Shown here: positions 13,100 to 22,825 of the stretch, piece after piece
How the letters are laid out: each line of letters begins with the position of its first letter
How positions within the stretch are numbered: the stretch's first letter is position 1
Assembly (NCBI RefSeq): GCF_023343835.1
Contig: NC_064434.1
Span: 22,859,505-22,923,504, forward strand
Source: Lagopus muta
Lineage: Eukaryota; Chordata; Aves; Galliformes; Phasianidae
Direction: 5' to 3'
Length of the DNA stretch: 64,000 nucleotides
Translations under genes and position numbers: made by a program
Notes under the pieces: generated by a model
Database searches by the model: none
What the model was told of the DNA's origin: nothing
Seen by the model: the letters and a program-made list of their open reading frames with translations, nothing else

Positions 13100-16000
13100 T
13101 GAGGGGTTAATTATACTGCGGTGTAATTTAATACAGTAGAACTTGGAGATGTTAGAAAAGTATTTGGAATGACAAATATACATTGTGACAAACCCATAAA
13201 CAGAATCACAGAAATGAATGTTACTTTTACAGAATAACTAGAGAACAAACCGGTGGCTGCTTTGATCCATTAGCCAGTCAGCACTCAAACTTCAAGTCCT
13301 GTAAGAATTATGCCATGTGATGTGATTTAATGCTTTTGTTTTATTAAATAAAAAGGCTGTTTCTTCAAGGATTTAACATCTGCTTGGGGTATATGGGGTG
13401 TAATTCCCTTTGTGTTGCAATGGTCACAGAGAAAGAAAACAAAACATTGAAAAAGATGAGACAAAATCTTCAGTTTCCAAGGAAGGAAAGCCTTCAGAGA
13501 AGTCCAAAACATCTGTACCAGCCTCCCAAAGTTCCAGTAGCTCGTCTGTATCTAGAAAGTTGAACAAGCAGCATAATTGTATTGAAGAAAAGCACCGAAA
13601 TAAAGACTCTGAGTCTCAAAAAGACCGTGATAACAGAAGATGTCATGGCAGTGGTTCTAAACATGCTTTCCTGGAGACAAGTCCTCAAGCTAAAGAGAGT
13701 GACTGTAAAAAGAGAGCCTCCAAGGACAGGAGAGCTCCAGAAAAGCAGCGTTCCTGTATAGCTGGTAAAGACTCCTTCCCAAAGAAGCAGAAGCCTAAGG
13801 ATGCTTCCAAACAGAGAGATGCTAAGATTGTGATGAAATTGAAAGAAAAACTTGCTGTGAGAAGCAAAGCTGAATTATCTGGTGATGAGGAATTTGAGCC
13901 CCCTACTATGTCTTTTGAATCTTACCTGAATTATGATCAGGTTATGAAAAAGAGAAAGAGGAAAGCTTGTTCTACAAGTGAACGTCCACAGAAGTGCAGT
14001 AAACAGAAGAGCAGCTCATTACCACAAAAGACTTCAACGCTTTCTCACGCAAATGAGGGAGAAGAAAAAGTACAAAACTCTGAAGATGATCAGTCAGGAA
14101 CTCCCAGCAAAAAGGTAAACCACTGTGCAATTGAGATGAAAGCAGACCAACTGCAGACAAATAAGTGTTCCAGCCTCTTTCAGTGAAATTCAGCTATGTT
14201 TATTTCAAGAACAGATTGTGTGGTTTTGACATAAATTGCATTGTATTGGCCAATATTTATGGGTAATTTGGGCAGAAAAGATTTGTTGTGTACTGACAGT
14301 TTTAATCAATTTGTCTCATTTTTCAGCTGTTTCCTATCTGGCAGCGGTCTTTGATCAATATCTGCTAGTCTGCTTTTTACCCACAGCTTCACTCTTGACT
14401 GGCTTAGTTTATGGTTGCAGCAGATGTTTGTGCGTGACACAGCTGTTCTGTAAGAAGCTGCAGCTCTTTATTAGTTAGATCTGCATTGGGAACAAACAAA
14501 CTTCTAATGCATTAAAGTAAACTAAGTAATCATGCTTTATGATTTAGGTCTTTTGTAAGAAGCTGCTTGTGCAGAGGGAATTTGAGGTCTCTTGGATCTC
14601 TTATCATGACTGTGATGTGAAAGCTCTGGGGGTTGTCTGTTTTGTGAAGGATCGGCAGTACAAATGTGACATCTTCTATGCCAGAGAGAAATATAGAGGC
14701 TTGTGCATGATACTCCAGCATAAGCTTGGGAATTGAGGGAAAGTTGAGCAAAGAATCTTGCTTTTGTTTTGAAAAGTTATTAAAGATAGCTGCAATAAAG
14801 TTTGGGGGGATGCAGCATCTGGGTTCTAAGTGCCTGGCTTACAACCAGGAGATGCCCAAGACCTGATTTAGGGATTGTCCAAAATGGTGGATGTTGGTGG
14901 AAGCACTTACCAGATTCCTGAGCTTTTAAATCACCTTTTTAAGGGGTACATCCAGGAGGACTTCAGACTATGTGGCTTATCAAGCACAGTATTGGAGGCT
15001 AGGGAGTACCAGCTCTAAAGCTGTTTCTTGCTTTTTTCTCCAGCGTGGCATTTAGCTTGCCTTTAAGCATCTAACCTGTTTTTGTCATCTTGCAGTTTTG
15101 TCTCATTCACTGCATGCCTGTAACCTCAGTAGCAATTTATCTGTAAGCCTGTTAGCTGAACACATTTGTTCCTTTCTTTAATTGCTGATTATGCACTGTC
15201 TGCAGATATCCCACTAAGTTCCTTCAGTGATGTAGTATGGGTGGTAGAGCATGGAAGAATATGCTGAAAAGCAATGCAGTGAGTGAATTTTAGTGCAGAG
15301 AAGCAGTAGTTTTGGTTACTGTAGGTAACTTTTGGTCTCACTTAATCTTTTTCTGTACTTTATTTTAAGCCTCAGTAAACCCAAATTTGTAACAACAAAG
15401 CAATGTTTTCTTGACTGTGCACAGGCCAAGGTGGGATCCCTCCAAGATCTTCTTAATACTCCACTGCCTAAATTTCTGCCAGGCATCCTAATCTCCTCTC
15501 CCCCATATGCTGCTGACTTTAAAGGTAAGTAGTGTGCAATGCTCAGAAATCTGAAACAGCACGTTTTTACATCTCTAGCTAGGGCTGTCTTCATCTCCTT
15601 TCCTAATAAGCTGTGTTAGCTCCTCTCTCTGTGATGAAGAACCACCTTTCTTTCAATTACTTTTCTGCAAAACTAGTTTTGAATCTGAAGGGAGATATAA
15701 TGGCTTCCCTCTTACAGCTTTCTAGATGAAGAAATGCTGTAAAAGATTACCATGGAGGTACAGGAGATGTAGGTCAGGTAGTCGTTCTACAGCCTCCATT
15801 TATCTTTGCTCCAGTCTATCTATGCCTTATCATGGGGGTATAGCCCTAGTAGGAATTGTCTTTGAGAAAAACCAGTTCTGTCTTCAGCAGAGGAGGTGGC
15901 TGCATCCTTACTTGTAGGTGGCACAAAGAGCCAGTGGTTTCCCCTCACAGCTCCTGTGAAGTTTCAGTGAACTTCACATCCCCGTGGTCTTGAAGTATCA

Positions 16001-19000
16001 TTGCTGTTACACCTTCTGGCTTGCCAGGGTCAATAGAATGTGATGCACTAGTGGCTTGAAGTTACCCAGATATCAGTACATCTCATGTAATTCTAAGCAT
16101 CCAGATGCAAAAGTTGATACAAGTTGTCCTGAGCTAAGTAACATGAGCCTAATGTGAGTTTGTGCAGCACAAATTACACTTTGCATTGCACTTTCAGCAT
16201 AGTTGCTGTCTTGCTGTTAGATGTTAGTTGCTGTCATGAGGGCTCTGAACTACAACACAGGTACATTATTAAAAACAAAACAAACATGAATGTTTGTATG
16301 TACTAACAGCCATTTTTCTGAAAGCTGGATAGTTAAAGCCTTGTAATGTGCCTGAAGGTAAAGGAAACCCTGGCTGATGTTTTCTTGGTGACTCCCCTAG
16401 AGCCTGTTGTGGAAGCACACCAGCAAGTCAGTGAGATAGTTCAATTCACAGGACGGAGACTGAACTCCAAGATGCAAGTCTACTCTGGCTCTAAACCAGT
16501 CTGTCTTTCAAAGATGCTTACACTGTATGAGCTGTGCATCCGTGTGCTTCAAAATAATATTGACTGTGAGTATTTTAAGAGCTTTGTAGCAGGCTGTGCT
16601 GAATGAGTATCTGATTTATTTTCTTTCTCTGTGCCCAGGCTGGCCTTCTAGAAGATAGACGTTGTCCCTCCCTACAGACAATGGCAGAGCAGACCAAAAG
16701 GCACTTATAAAACTGGATTTGTAATCATGTTGAAATGTAACTTTGTTTTGAAGGCTTAACTTCAAAAAAAAGATCCAATTGTGTGTTAAAATACGAGGTC
16801 CTGTAAAGCCAAAAAAACCCCACAGCACCTGACTTCTCTTCAAAATGTCTGTTTATGTAAACTAGAATGAGTGATCAAGAAGTCGTTCATTCTGTTATGT
16901 ATGCAGAGAGGGGAGTGATGCCTATCAGTAAAGATGGGGCAGCAACTATTCCAGGATGCTTATTCCATCCTCATGTATTGCTGCCAGTCAGTTTGGGTCT
17001 GTTGAAGTCAAGTATTTTCATACTCTGACTTAAAAACTCGAGTTCTTCTGTTTTTGCTACAATTTTATTTTTATCTTTTAAATGCTTGGTAAGTGGTGCT
17101 ACACACCGAGTAAAACATGCCAGCTATTCTGAGTGCTGTCCTCTGTTGTAGTGCTGCACGAAGTAGGAGGTGTTCCCTTTGAGATCCTCGAGCCTGTGCT
17201 AACACGTTGCACACCAGAGCAGTTGTTTCGAGTAGAGGAATGTAATCCGGTAAATTCTGCCTTGTTGATTTCAGGGAATCACAGAGGAGACTGGGCATCT
17301 GTCTGCCTTCCCTGCACCCCTTTTGATAGAGGTTCTTCAATGGCTTACACTGTTTGTTTTTTTTTTTTGTGCCTGATATACTTATTTCTTTCTCAACTAT
17401 TAGGACTTAAAGCATTTGAGAGAATTATTACTGAAGTCTAAATGAAAGTCACTGTGGGTAATAAAAGTATTTTTATTTCCTGAAAATAAGAGGGGGAAGG
17501 GGGAAAAGACAACAACAAAGACATAATATTTGGCAGGCACAGTAGCCAAGTGTTTTCAGGTTTAAAAGCAGCAAAGATTGCAAAGCACATATGAAATGTC
17601 ACCACAGGTACTTCCCAGTTTGCATGTGCTCGGTCTCTCATGTACAGTGCTAAGCTTTTGGCTCCGTCATGTGTTTGGACATAGGTGTTCTAAGTGGGTA
17701 GCACTCTGTGGTGCAACTTGGTCACTTCTCTGCATGTCTGAAGTTGAGAGCTGGTATGGCCTGAGCCTGTGCTGGAAACACAAATGTAGTCTGAAAGCAC
17801 AGCTCATTAACCCAGAGAGCCCTGCTGGAGCTACAGGATGTCTAAGCTGAAGGTGGCATCTCTCTATGGCACTCTATGTCATGCGAGAGCACATCTGGTG
17901 GGATCTGTTCTGCACTCCATCAGGTGATCTGGCTTTGTCTACAGTCTCAGCTAAGCAGGTATGCTTAGAAATGTTGCTTTAAAAATCTTGATTTAAAATA
18001 CCTTGTGTTCAAACTAAGACGTTTACAGAAGAGTCTGACCACCTGTGGAAGAAACACTGCCAGAGGGATTTTAAAAATGAGAGCCTCCTGGAATATGAAT
18101 GTTGGCGGGAAATGTACTTGAGACTCTTCAATGAGAGAGAAGAAAAGCTGAAGATGCTTACAAAAAACATTCTTTCAGCTCAGTCTGAGAAACCGAAAGG
18201 TAATATCTGTGGACAGCTTTTCAGTTCTCAAAGCTCACTCTCTTCTGTTCTTGAGACTTACTATGTGAGACTTAGTGACATGTTTGCTCTAATCACTGAT
18301 GCTGTATATCTAGGAGAAGGCATCAAGTAAGGATGCACACAAAGTGAGTGCATGCATTGATACAGCGTGTTAATGTGTAATATGTGCAGCATGTTGTAGA
18401 CAAGCCTGAGTTTACTGGTTAGACTTTTAGAAATTGGCTCACAGTCATATTCTTAACTGAGTTTTGAACATAGAAAATGGGGGGGGAAGTCACATTTCCT
18501 CTGTTCCTTGCTTCTGCATTAGGCCGGCAAGTAAAGATGGCTTATGTGACCAGTGCAGCAAAGCCACCCAGAAGCATTCGCCGGCAGCAGGGAATCCATG
18601 GAACAGCAGGATCTGTCACCCAACTTCATGTCATAGATAAGTGGAAGTAAGTGTTCTGTACTGCGCTTTTAATTGGAGATGAGACATCTATGCCAGTACA
18701 AAAACTTGCTGGCAAAATATTTTTGAAGTTATATATAGCTCTCTGTTCACTTCCTTAAGCAGCTTGTGGCTAGAAAATAACTCCCTTTTAAGTCTGGTCT
18801 GCTGCTCTGCTGTGTATGCGTTGTCATTGCATATTTCTCTGTGTGTTGCTGATGAACTCATCCTCCCAGCTGAAGAGTCAGTGGCCACTGTTTTTCTGTA
18901 GGTTACGTTAATGCTGCTTGACATCCCTAGGGAGATTCCCAGCGCTGATGTTTTGTATTTGTAAACCTGCTTAGTAGTCTTGCATATTCTTCTATTAGCA

Positions 19001-21485
19001 TAAGGTCCTAGAGTGATGGAGCTAACCAGAGAGAATCTCAACAGCCATTAACACACTTGACTGGGCTTTTGCTCTGGAACAGACTGTCCAGTAGCAGCAG
19101 CTAACACTAATCTCTGGAGGAACAGGAAATTAGGATTCCTCAAATATTTCTGTTGTTTGTTTCTGACCTCTTAGTTCATGGCAGTTCTACAGCTAAAAAA
19201 GAGCTGTGGGGTTTGTCTTGCCATTTCTCCTGGCCTAATGATTTCCTCTTACACCCAAGAAAATGGCTGTAATAGGGAGATACACCAGCTGTGGCACCAG
19301 CCTCAACTGCCTTCTCAACTATATGAAGACATTTTTTTGCTTTGATCTGCTCTTGTCCAAGAGGAAAAACATACCTGTATTCAGGCAGTGTGAATCTTGC
19401 GCTGTGGTCCCTTACTTTGCTGTGCCTGTGGCTGAGCATTGCACTCTCCCTTTTCTCCGTAGTGTCCGGGTGTTCCCATGCTGACAAAACTGTTCTGCAA
19501 CTAGCTCTGTCAAAATGATCATTTCTGCTTGAAAACTGTTCTAATTGTTCTTGGTTAGTCTGAATTTGCCAACAGTCATGCAGGCTGCTGAATATGTGAG
19601 TGTAAAGTGACAACTGGGAATTGGGAGTATAAAACTTCAGCTGTTGCAAGGATAAGGCTTGCTCTAACTTACTATAACAGTGTCAGCAGAATTGCTTTCA
19701 GATAGCTTCTGTCCTTGTGCTGCAGGGCCTGTAGTCATGCTGAGTAATTGTTTCTGTGCCTAAGACTCTGAACTAGATAAGCAAACTGACCTAGGCTTAC
19801 AGGGGAGAAAAACACCCAAAAACCAAACAACAAAAAAGCCACCTACAGAACACTGGGAAAGTATATAAGAACAAAGTCTGCTGATTTCAGGAACTTGATT
19901 TACTGAGCCGTCTGCCTTACTGTTTGAGATGGTGCTGACATGGGGCAGGAACAAAAGCCCACATGTATGAAATTATTAAAACAAGCTTTTATACCAAAGA
20001 TGACCTTTTCACAGCTGTACCTTTGGGTGATTAAATTAGGAAGGTTCTTTCTAAATCCTGTTACCAGTGAGAAGATAACCTGCCACCAATATAGTAGGTT
20101 GAAGCACTGTGAATGCAGCTTCTGCTTTCAGTGAACTTGTGGGAGGTTGCACCTGTGACAGATTAGCCTTCTGGTTTGGTGCTTCAGGTACAGTAATGTA
20201 AATGTCCTTTCTGCTCCAGCAACTGAACGATGTATTCGCATATCATAAACTAGGAGGATCTGCTGTTGTGTGAAAGAAGCTGTAAGTAGGGTTGCTGCTT
20301 TGCTTTTTTAAGAAGCATGAGTTTGTTTAGGCAAGATGTATTAACTTCACTTCTTTGAGCACGTTCTCTGAAAATCTTCCGTCAGTTTTACTGTGTACGT
20401 CTGAAATCTTCACTTGCAGGAGCTATGAGGGCCATGAGGCATGCATGCAGATCCCCAGCAGGCTGTTTGCATTTTGCCATGTGGTAGTTTAACTGGCAGC
20501 AGGCGTTAATGACTGGCCCTGAGGCATACAAGGCTGCCTGGATTGCTGACATGCTGGCAGCTAAATGCTGGGTTGGTTTAACTGTCCTGCACAGAGCTGA
20601 TGCCTCCTGTGGTTACCTCAGGCCTTGTCCTGTTGACTGGTATATCTAACCTAACGGTTAGGGTTATTGTGCCTTTTTCTAGGCATTCCTAACTTAAAAA
20701 CAACAACAAAGCACAGCTGAAAACTCACAGTGTCACTTTGCTCTTGTTTTCTGGCAGAGAGCTAGTTCACTTGTGTTCAGAAAGACAAATAGGAAAGAAT
20801 TGAATGTGGACCATCATGAATTATCATGGTGTTGCTAAATATTTTGATCCATCATAGTCTGATCTTTTAATTTTAAGGGTAAATAAGAGGCATATCTAAC
20901 AGAAAATCTATGCAAGGGTGTAAATGGGCTGGATGACCACTTGGGACTCCTTCTAACCTGAGTTATCCCATGACTGTATATATAACCACACTACTGATGA
21001 TGAAGCAAACTTGTTAAAACACTGCCAGCATTTTTCTCCAGATGAGACAAAGCCACTAGTAACTTAATTAAAATTTTATTTTATTTTTTTAATTTCCTGG
21101 CTTTAAAAGAAAAAGGTCTCCAGAAAGCAGAGATGGAAACAATAATTCATCAAATCTGAACTGTGCTAGCAGCAGTGGAAGCTCTAGCTCAAATGGAATG
21201 ACTCAAGATGGAAAGAAGCCTATTAAAAGTAAGTGGAGAGATTATCAAAATAATTGCTTTAACTAGCTGGCTATTAATATATGCTTAATATTATGCTACT
21301 ATCACATAAATTACTTGTATTATGCTGTAATCCTTACTGGTCTCTCTTGTTTTCTTGTTATTGAAGAGATTGCACCAATCATGAAGAAAACTTTAAAAGC
21401 ATTGAAGTGTAGAGCTGCACGGCGATAAAACGAGGATGTATATGGGAAGCTTATAGAAATGTTTGTATATTGTGCTACAGTTAAT
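5034..21485 (+). CDS. Elongin A-like transcription elongation factor, complete 11-exon gene
   Basis: Coding exons are 5034-5114, 10942-10998, 12937-13049, 13430-14114, 15425-15524, 16401-16565, 17152-17249, 18019-18199, 18523-18646, 21110-21228 and 21367-21485. They join in phase to about 613 residues; mammalian Elongin A is about 770, the difference lying in a shorter basic linker. Residues 1-83 form the TFIIS N-terminal (LW) domain. Residues 84-235 are Lys/Ser-rich. Residues 236-253 carry the conserved acidic-FESYL motif. The BC-box is T386-L395 with C391, followed by the F-box-like/Cullin-5 segment (about 403-433) and the C-terminal elongation domain (about 434-490). Elongin A with Elongins B and C suppresses RNA polymerase II pausing in the nucleus and can recruit CUL5 to stalled polymerase. 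The start has G at -3 and +4. The introns exclude a retrocopy. The position beside LRRC1 suggests a paralogue rather than the ELOA orthologue. The last residues are unusual (see findings). Family assignment is secure; paralogy is inferred. Confidence 0.9.
6053..6265 (-). mobile_element. CR1 LINE 3' fragment (intron 1)
   Basis: Read on the plus strand this begins with the reverse complement of a CR1 3' end (TAGAATCCCAGAGTTGAAAGG), then the CR1 phrases for 'cagggacacc', 'tccagggatggggcatcagccac' and 'ccagtgcctcacc'. It is 5'-truncated and about 210 bp, inserted antisense to the Elongin A-like gene. Confidence 0.85.
7785..7812. repeat. A-rich run
   Basis: A tract of A runs interrupted by single C bases lies about 30 bp before the candidate alternative exon. 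It carries no attached retroelement body that I can see. Confidence 0.7.
7843..7927 (+). other. Candidate alternative or poison exon in intron 1
   Basis: An unusually good exon signature sits alone in intron 1: a T-rich tract ending TTTTTTTTCAG, 85 bp, then AAG before GTAATC. From an ATG at 7853 a 25-codon frame (beginning MAVVMAST) ends in phase 0, so it would splice in frame onto exon 2 and replace the N-terminus from exon 1. If spliced after exon 1 instead, the 85-bp length shifts the frame and meets TAG after nine codons, making it a poison exon. Only the splice-site pattern supports it; no homology is recognised. Confidence 0.4.
8091..8255 (-). mobile_element. CR1 LINE 3' fragment (intron 1)
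   Basis: Starts AATCACAGAATCATAGG, the complement of the CR1 3' terminal repeat, followed by GTTGGAAGAGACCTTGAAG and a CR1 tail stopping at the 'gggcagtg' block. About 165 bp, antisense to the host gene and 160 bp after the candidate intron-1 exon. Confidence 0.87.
9757..9831 (-). mobile_element. Short CR1 3' fragment (intron 1)
   Basis: About 75 bp: TCACAGAATCCTTAGAGTTGG, then GAAGGGACCTCTGAAGGCC and the 'gatgaacaggg' block. Only the 3' tip of a CR1 is present, antisense to the gene. Confidence 0.8.
10942..10998 (+). CDS. Elongin A-like coding exon 2 (LW domain, part)
   Basis: Nineteen codons ([19 protein letters not shown]) lie between a TTTCCTTCCAG acceptor and a GTAAGT donor, both in phase 0. 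They align without gaps to the helix of mammalian Elongin A that precedes the conserved ETGxGKTVN segment of the TFIIS N-terminal domain. Confidence 0.9.
11884..12180 (+). mobile_element. Avian ERV LTR fragment (intron 2)
   Basis: The stretch starts near GGTGCTGTGGTTTGACATGG, followed by GGTGGCTGAGCACCACACGA and CGTTCACTCAC. It later has an A-rich section, AAGTAATGCACAAGCAATTG and CTCACCACCCCAACCAATGC. This order of blocks recurs in avian endogenous retroviral LTRs. It is an LTR-only fragment with no open viral frame and is diverged and interrupted by a simple AT repeat. Exact family not assigned; orientation given as read. Confidence 0.55.
12045..12084. repeat. AT-rich simple repeat with TATC units
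   Basis: Repeated TATC/TATA units (CTATCTATCTATATAAATG and TGTATATA) form a short microsatellite inside the LTR-like fragment. Confidence 0.5.
12937..13049 (+). CDS. Elongin A-like coding exon 3 (LW domain core)
   Basis: This exon encodes the most diagnostic part of the TFIIS N-terminal domain: the [14 protein letters not shown] segment followed by the [11 protein letters not shown] helix that carries the conserved Leu-Trp pair region. The acceptor is CTAACAG, the donor GTAGGT after AAAAG, and the exon ends in phase 2. This domain occurs in TFIIS, Elongin A and related elongation factors. Confidence 0.93.
13076..13101. repeat. Poly(T) run after exon 3
   Basis: An uninterrupted T tract of about 25 bases lies just after the exon 3 donor. 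On the minus strand it is poly(A); no repeat body is attached on either side. Confidence 0.7.
13430..14114 (+). CDS. Elongin A-like coding exon 4 (basic linker and FESYL motif)
   Basis: The largest exon, 685 bp. It encodes a Lys/Arg/Ser-rich low-complexity linker with many KK/KR nuclear-localisation-like clusters, then the conserved acidic [17 protein letters not shown] motif at about 13884-13937, characteristic of Elongin A. The linker is clearly shorter than in mammalian ELOA. The donor is AAAAAG before GTAAAC. Without splicing the frame continues for 23 codons to a stop at 14184-14186. Confidence 0.9.
15425..15524 (+). CDS. Elongin A-like coding exon 5
   Basis: 100 bp between a TGTGCACAG acceptor and GTAAGT donor, phase 0 in and phase 1 out. 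It encodes a Pro/Leu-rich segment ([16 protein letters not shown]) that corresponds in position and character to the proline-rich stretch before the BC-box in mammalian Elongin A. Homology is weaker than in neighbouring exons, but the phases fit exactly on both sides. Confidence 0.78.
16401..16565 (+). CDS. Elongin A-like coding exon 6 (Elongin BC-box)
   Basis: Encodes [17 protein letters not shown], nearly identical to the mammalian protein, and the BC-box [10 protein letters not shown] (residues 386-395) that fits the rule of a small residue, Leu, three residues, Cys, three residues, hydrophobic. This motif binds the Elongin B-Elongin C dimer. The acceptor is CCCCTAG, the donor GTGAGT; phase 1 on both sides. 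Confidence 0.93.
17152..17249 (+). CDS. Elongin A-like coding exon 7 (F-box-like/Cullin-5 segment)
   Basis: Encodes [20 protein letters not shown] and then a [10 protein letters not shown] segment, closely matching the F-box-like region that follows the BC-box in Elongin A and contributes to CUL5 recruitment. The acceptor is CTGTTGTAG; the donor is CCG before GTAAAT. Phase 1 in, phase 0 out. Confidence 0.92.
18019..18199 (+). CDS. Elongin A-like coding exon 8 (elongation domain)
   Basis: Encodes [15 protein letters not shown] and then the [18 protein letters not shown] helix of the conserved C-terminal elongation-activation domain. The start at 18019, after CTAAG, gives a gap-free match in length and frame to Elongin A. 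A stronger-looking CAG ten bases downstream would break the frame, so the weaker acceptor must be used for full-length protein. The donor is CGAAAG before GTAATA. Confidence 0.88.
18523..18646 (+). CDS. Elongin A-like coding exon 9
   Basis: Begins with [20 protein letters not shown] after a TGCATTAG acceptor, clearly matching the RQAKMAFV...AKPPRxxRRRQ stretch of mammalian Elongin A, and ends in phase 2 at GTGGAA before GTAAGT. The second half diverges from the mammalian sequence, as expected for the weakly conserved region before the C-terminus. Confidence 0.88.
20910..20982 (+). mobile_element. Probable short CR1 3' tip (intron 9)
   Basis: The phrase GGGCTGGATGACCACTTGGG then ACTCCTTCTAACCTGAGTTA resembles the last 60-70 bp of CR1 in sense orientation, including the 'ccttccaacctgagttattc' block. 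It lacks a clear terminal 8-bp repeat, so the call is tentative. Confidence 0.45.
21110..21228 (+). CDS. Elongin A-like coding exon 10 (Ser/Asn-rich)
   Basis: Phase-compatible exon (2 in, 1 out) after a long AT-rich intron, with acceptor CTTTAAAAG and donor GTAAGT. It encodes a low-complexity Ser/Asn-rich segment ([20 protein letters not shown]) ending in KKPIK. Low complexity also marks this position in mammalian Elongin A. The residues themselves are poorly conserved, so the support is mainly splice phase and the following exon. Confidence 0.75.
21367..21485 (+). CDS. Elongin A-like terminal coding exon 11, altered C-terminus
   Basis: The first residues, [18 protein letters not shown], match the conserved Elongin A end (KIAPMMAKTIKAFK...). 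In mammals the protein stops a few residues later after Arg-Arg. Here the bases for Arg-Arg-stop (CGGCGATAA, 21421-21429) are present but one base out of frame, because of an extra C around 21420-21421. The open frame therefore runs to TAA at 21483-21485, adding an unrelated tail of about 21 residues. Confidence 0.75.
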
Positions 21486-21563
21486 GGAAGTAAAATTAAT
21501 GTTAATTTCCCAATTTACCTCTGCAAAAGTAGTTGTTGTATGTTGCAGGAGCAAATGATTTGC

Positions 21564-21569
21564 AATAAA
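21564..21569 (+). terminator. Poly(A) signal AATAAA of the Elongin A-like gene
   Basis: Canonical AATAAA about 80 bp after the stop codon, in TGCAATAAAAAAG, followed within 30 bp by T/G-containing sequence. It predicts a very short 3' UTR of roughly 100 bases. Other AATAAA words further downstream would allow longer 3' ends. Confidence 0.65.
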
Positions 21570-21599
21570 AAAGAAACCCTGGTCTCCTTTCATATTGCC

Positions 21600-22800
21600 A
21601 CTTCCTTATTCGTGAATGAGGAAGACTGAACTGAAATAAGGTCAGTGTTTGCTAGTAACAAATTGGTTCATATGGACTTCTATAGATTGTGTTTATCAGT
21701 TTTGTATGAATTTGAATAAGCTTTTGATGGAAGCACTCAAGCCATGGATATATTTTGCCGAGGTTTAGTTAGCACAAGCATTTGAGAAAGGGAAACTTAA
21801 TATATTTCATTACTTAGGACAGAAAATTGTGTTAGGTTTTGTTTTTTTTTTAATGAACTTTAAAGGAGAGGTAGAAGAATGTCTTAAATTTGAATTTCTT
21901 TTTTTTTTTTTTTTTTTTTAAAGGAGGCTGTATATACTTCTGGGGCAAATAAGGTAGACTGCAACAGTGACTTAATGAAAAGCTGTTCACCATTTAGCAG
22001 TTGCTTCTAGTTGGGATGTTATTGGTATAAGTTATAAAAAATATATATAATTCTCATTGTGTGAGACTCTAAAGGTGCTAAGCCATGACAGTAGTCAGTA
22101 TTTTGGGAACAAATTAGATGAGAGAGAAGCCAAGAACTTTGTCAGCTTGATGTTAAGGTCATCTTGTTGGGATCTTACTGGCTTCAGAGTTTCTTTAAGT
22201 CTGGGCAGTCTGGTGAAAAGTTGTTTTTTACTCTAATCTGCTACTCTGACTCTGCTGTGAAGAGGCCTAACTCAAGACCTTGAGGAATGGGCCCTTTGTG
22301 TTCAGAGAGAAAAGATATGGGGTCTTAAATGGCTGTCCTCTTATGAGCTGCAAGCTGCTGCAGTTTGGGACTGATCTATGAACGGACTTGCTTTTAGGAA
22401 TGAGAATTCCTAGTTGCTGCTCTTAAAACAGTTTATTTGCATGAATTTAAAGTCTGATTTTTGCCTTCATGGCATGGCTTCCACATGATTGGAGGCTGAC
22501 TGCAGTCACTAGATACAAGATAGTTTTGCTATTAACTTGGTTCTTCTGTAGGTCTTTGCATTCTGAGGCACATAGCAAGACTGTTGTGAAACTAGCAGCT
22601 GTCTCTTTCTCAGGAAACCTTGTGTGAGTTGCCTCAGCATCCTGTAACTTTTTTGATTAAAAAAAAAAAAAAAAAGTACTGCTCCAACTGCATCTTATCG
22701 GTCTGATAAGGTGTGTGTATTCACCTATGCATAAAAGCTTGTGCAAATGCTCTGTACTAGGATTTTAAGTGAGCACATAGGTAGTGTGTCATGGTTTATT
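21600..22800. other. Downstream flank of the Elongin A-like gene
   Basis: AT-rich sequence with poly(T) near 21899-21919 and poly(A) near 22660-22676. No coding signal or recognised repeat. It may include alternative 3' UTR sequence. Confidence 0.5.
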
Positions 22801-22825
22801 GGTCAAAGGAACAGAGACATAAATA

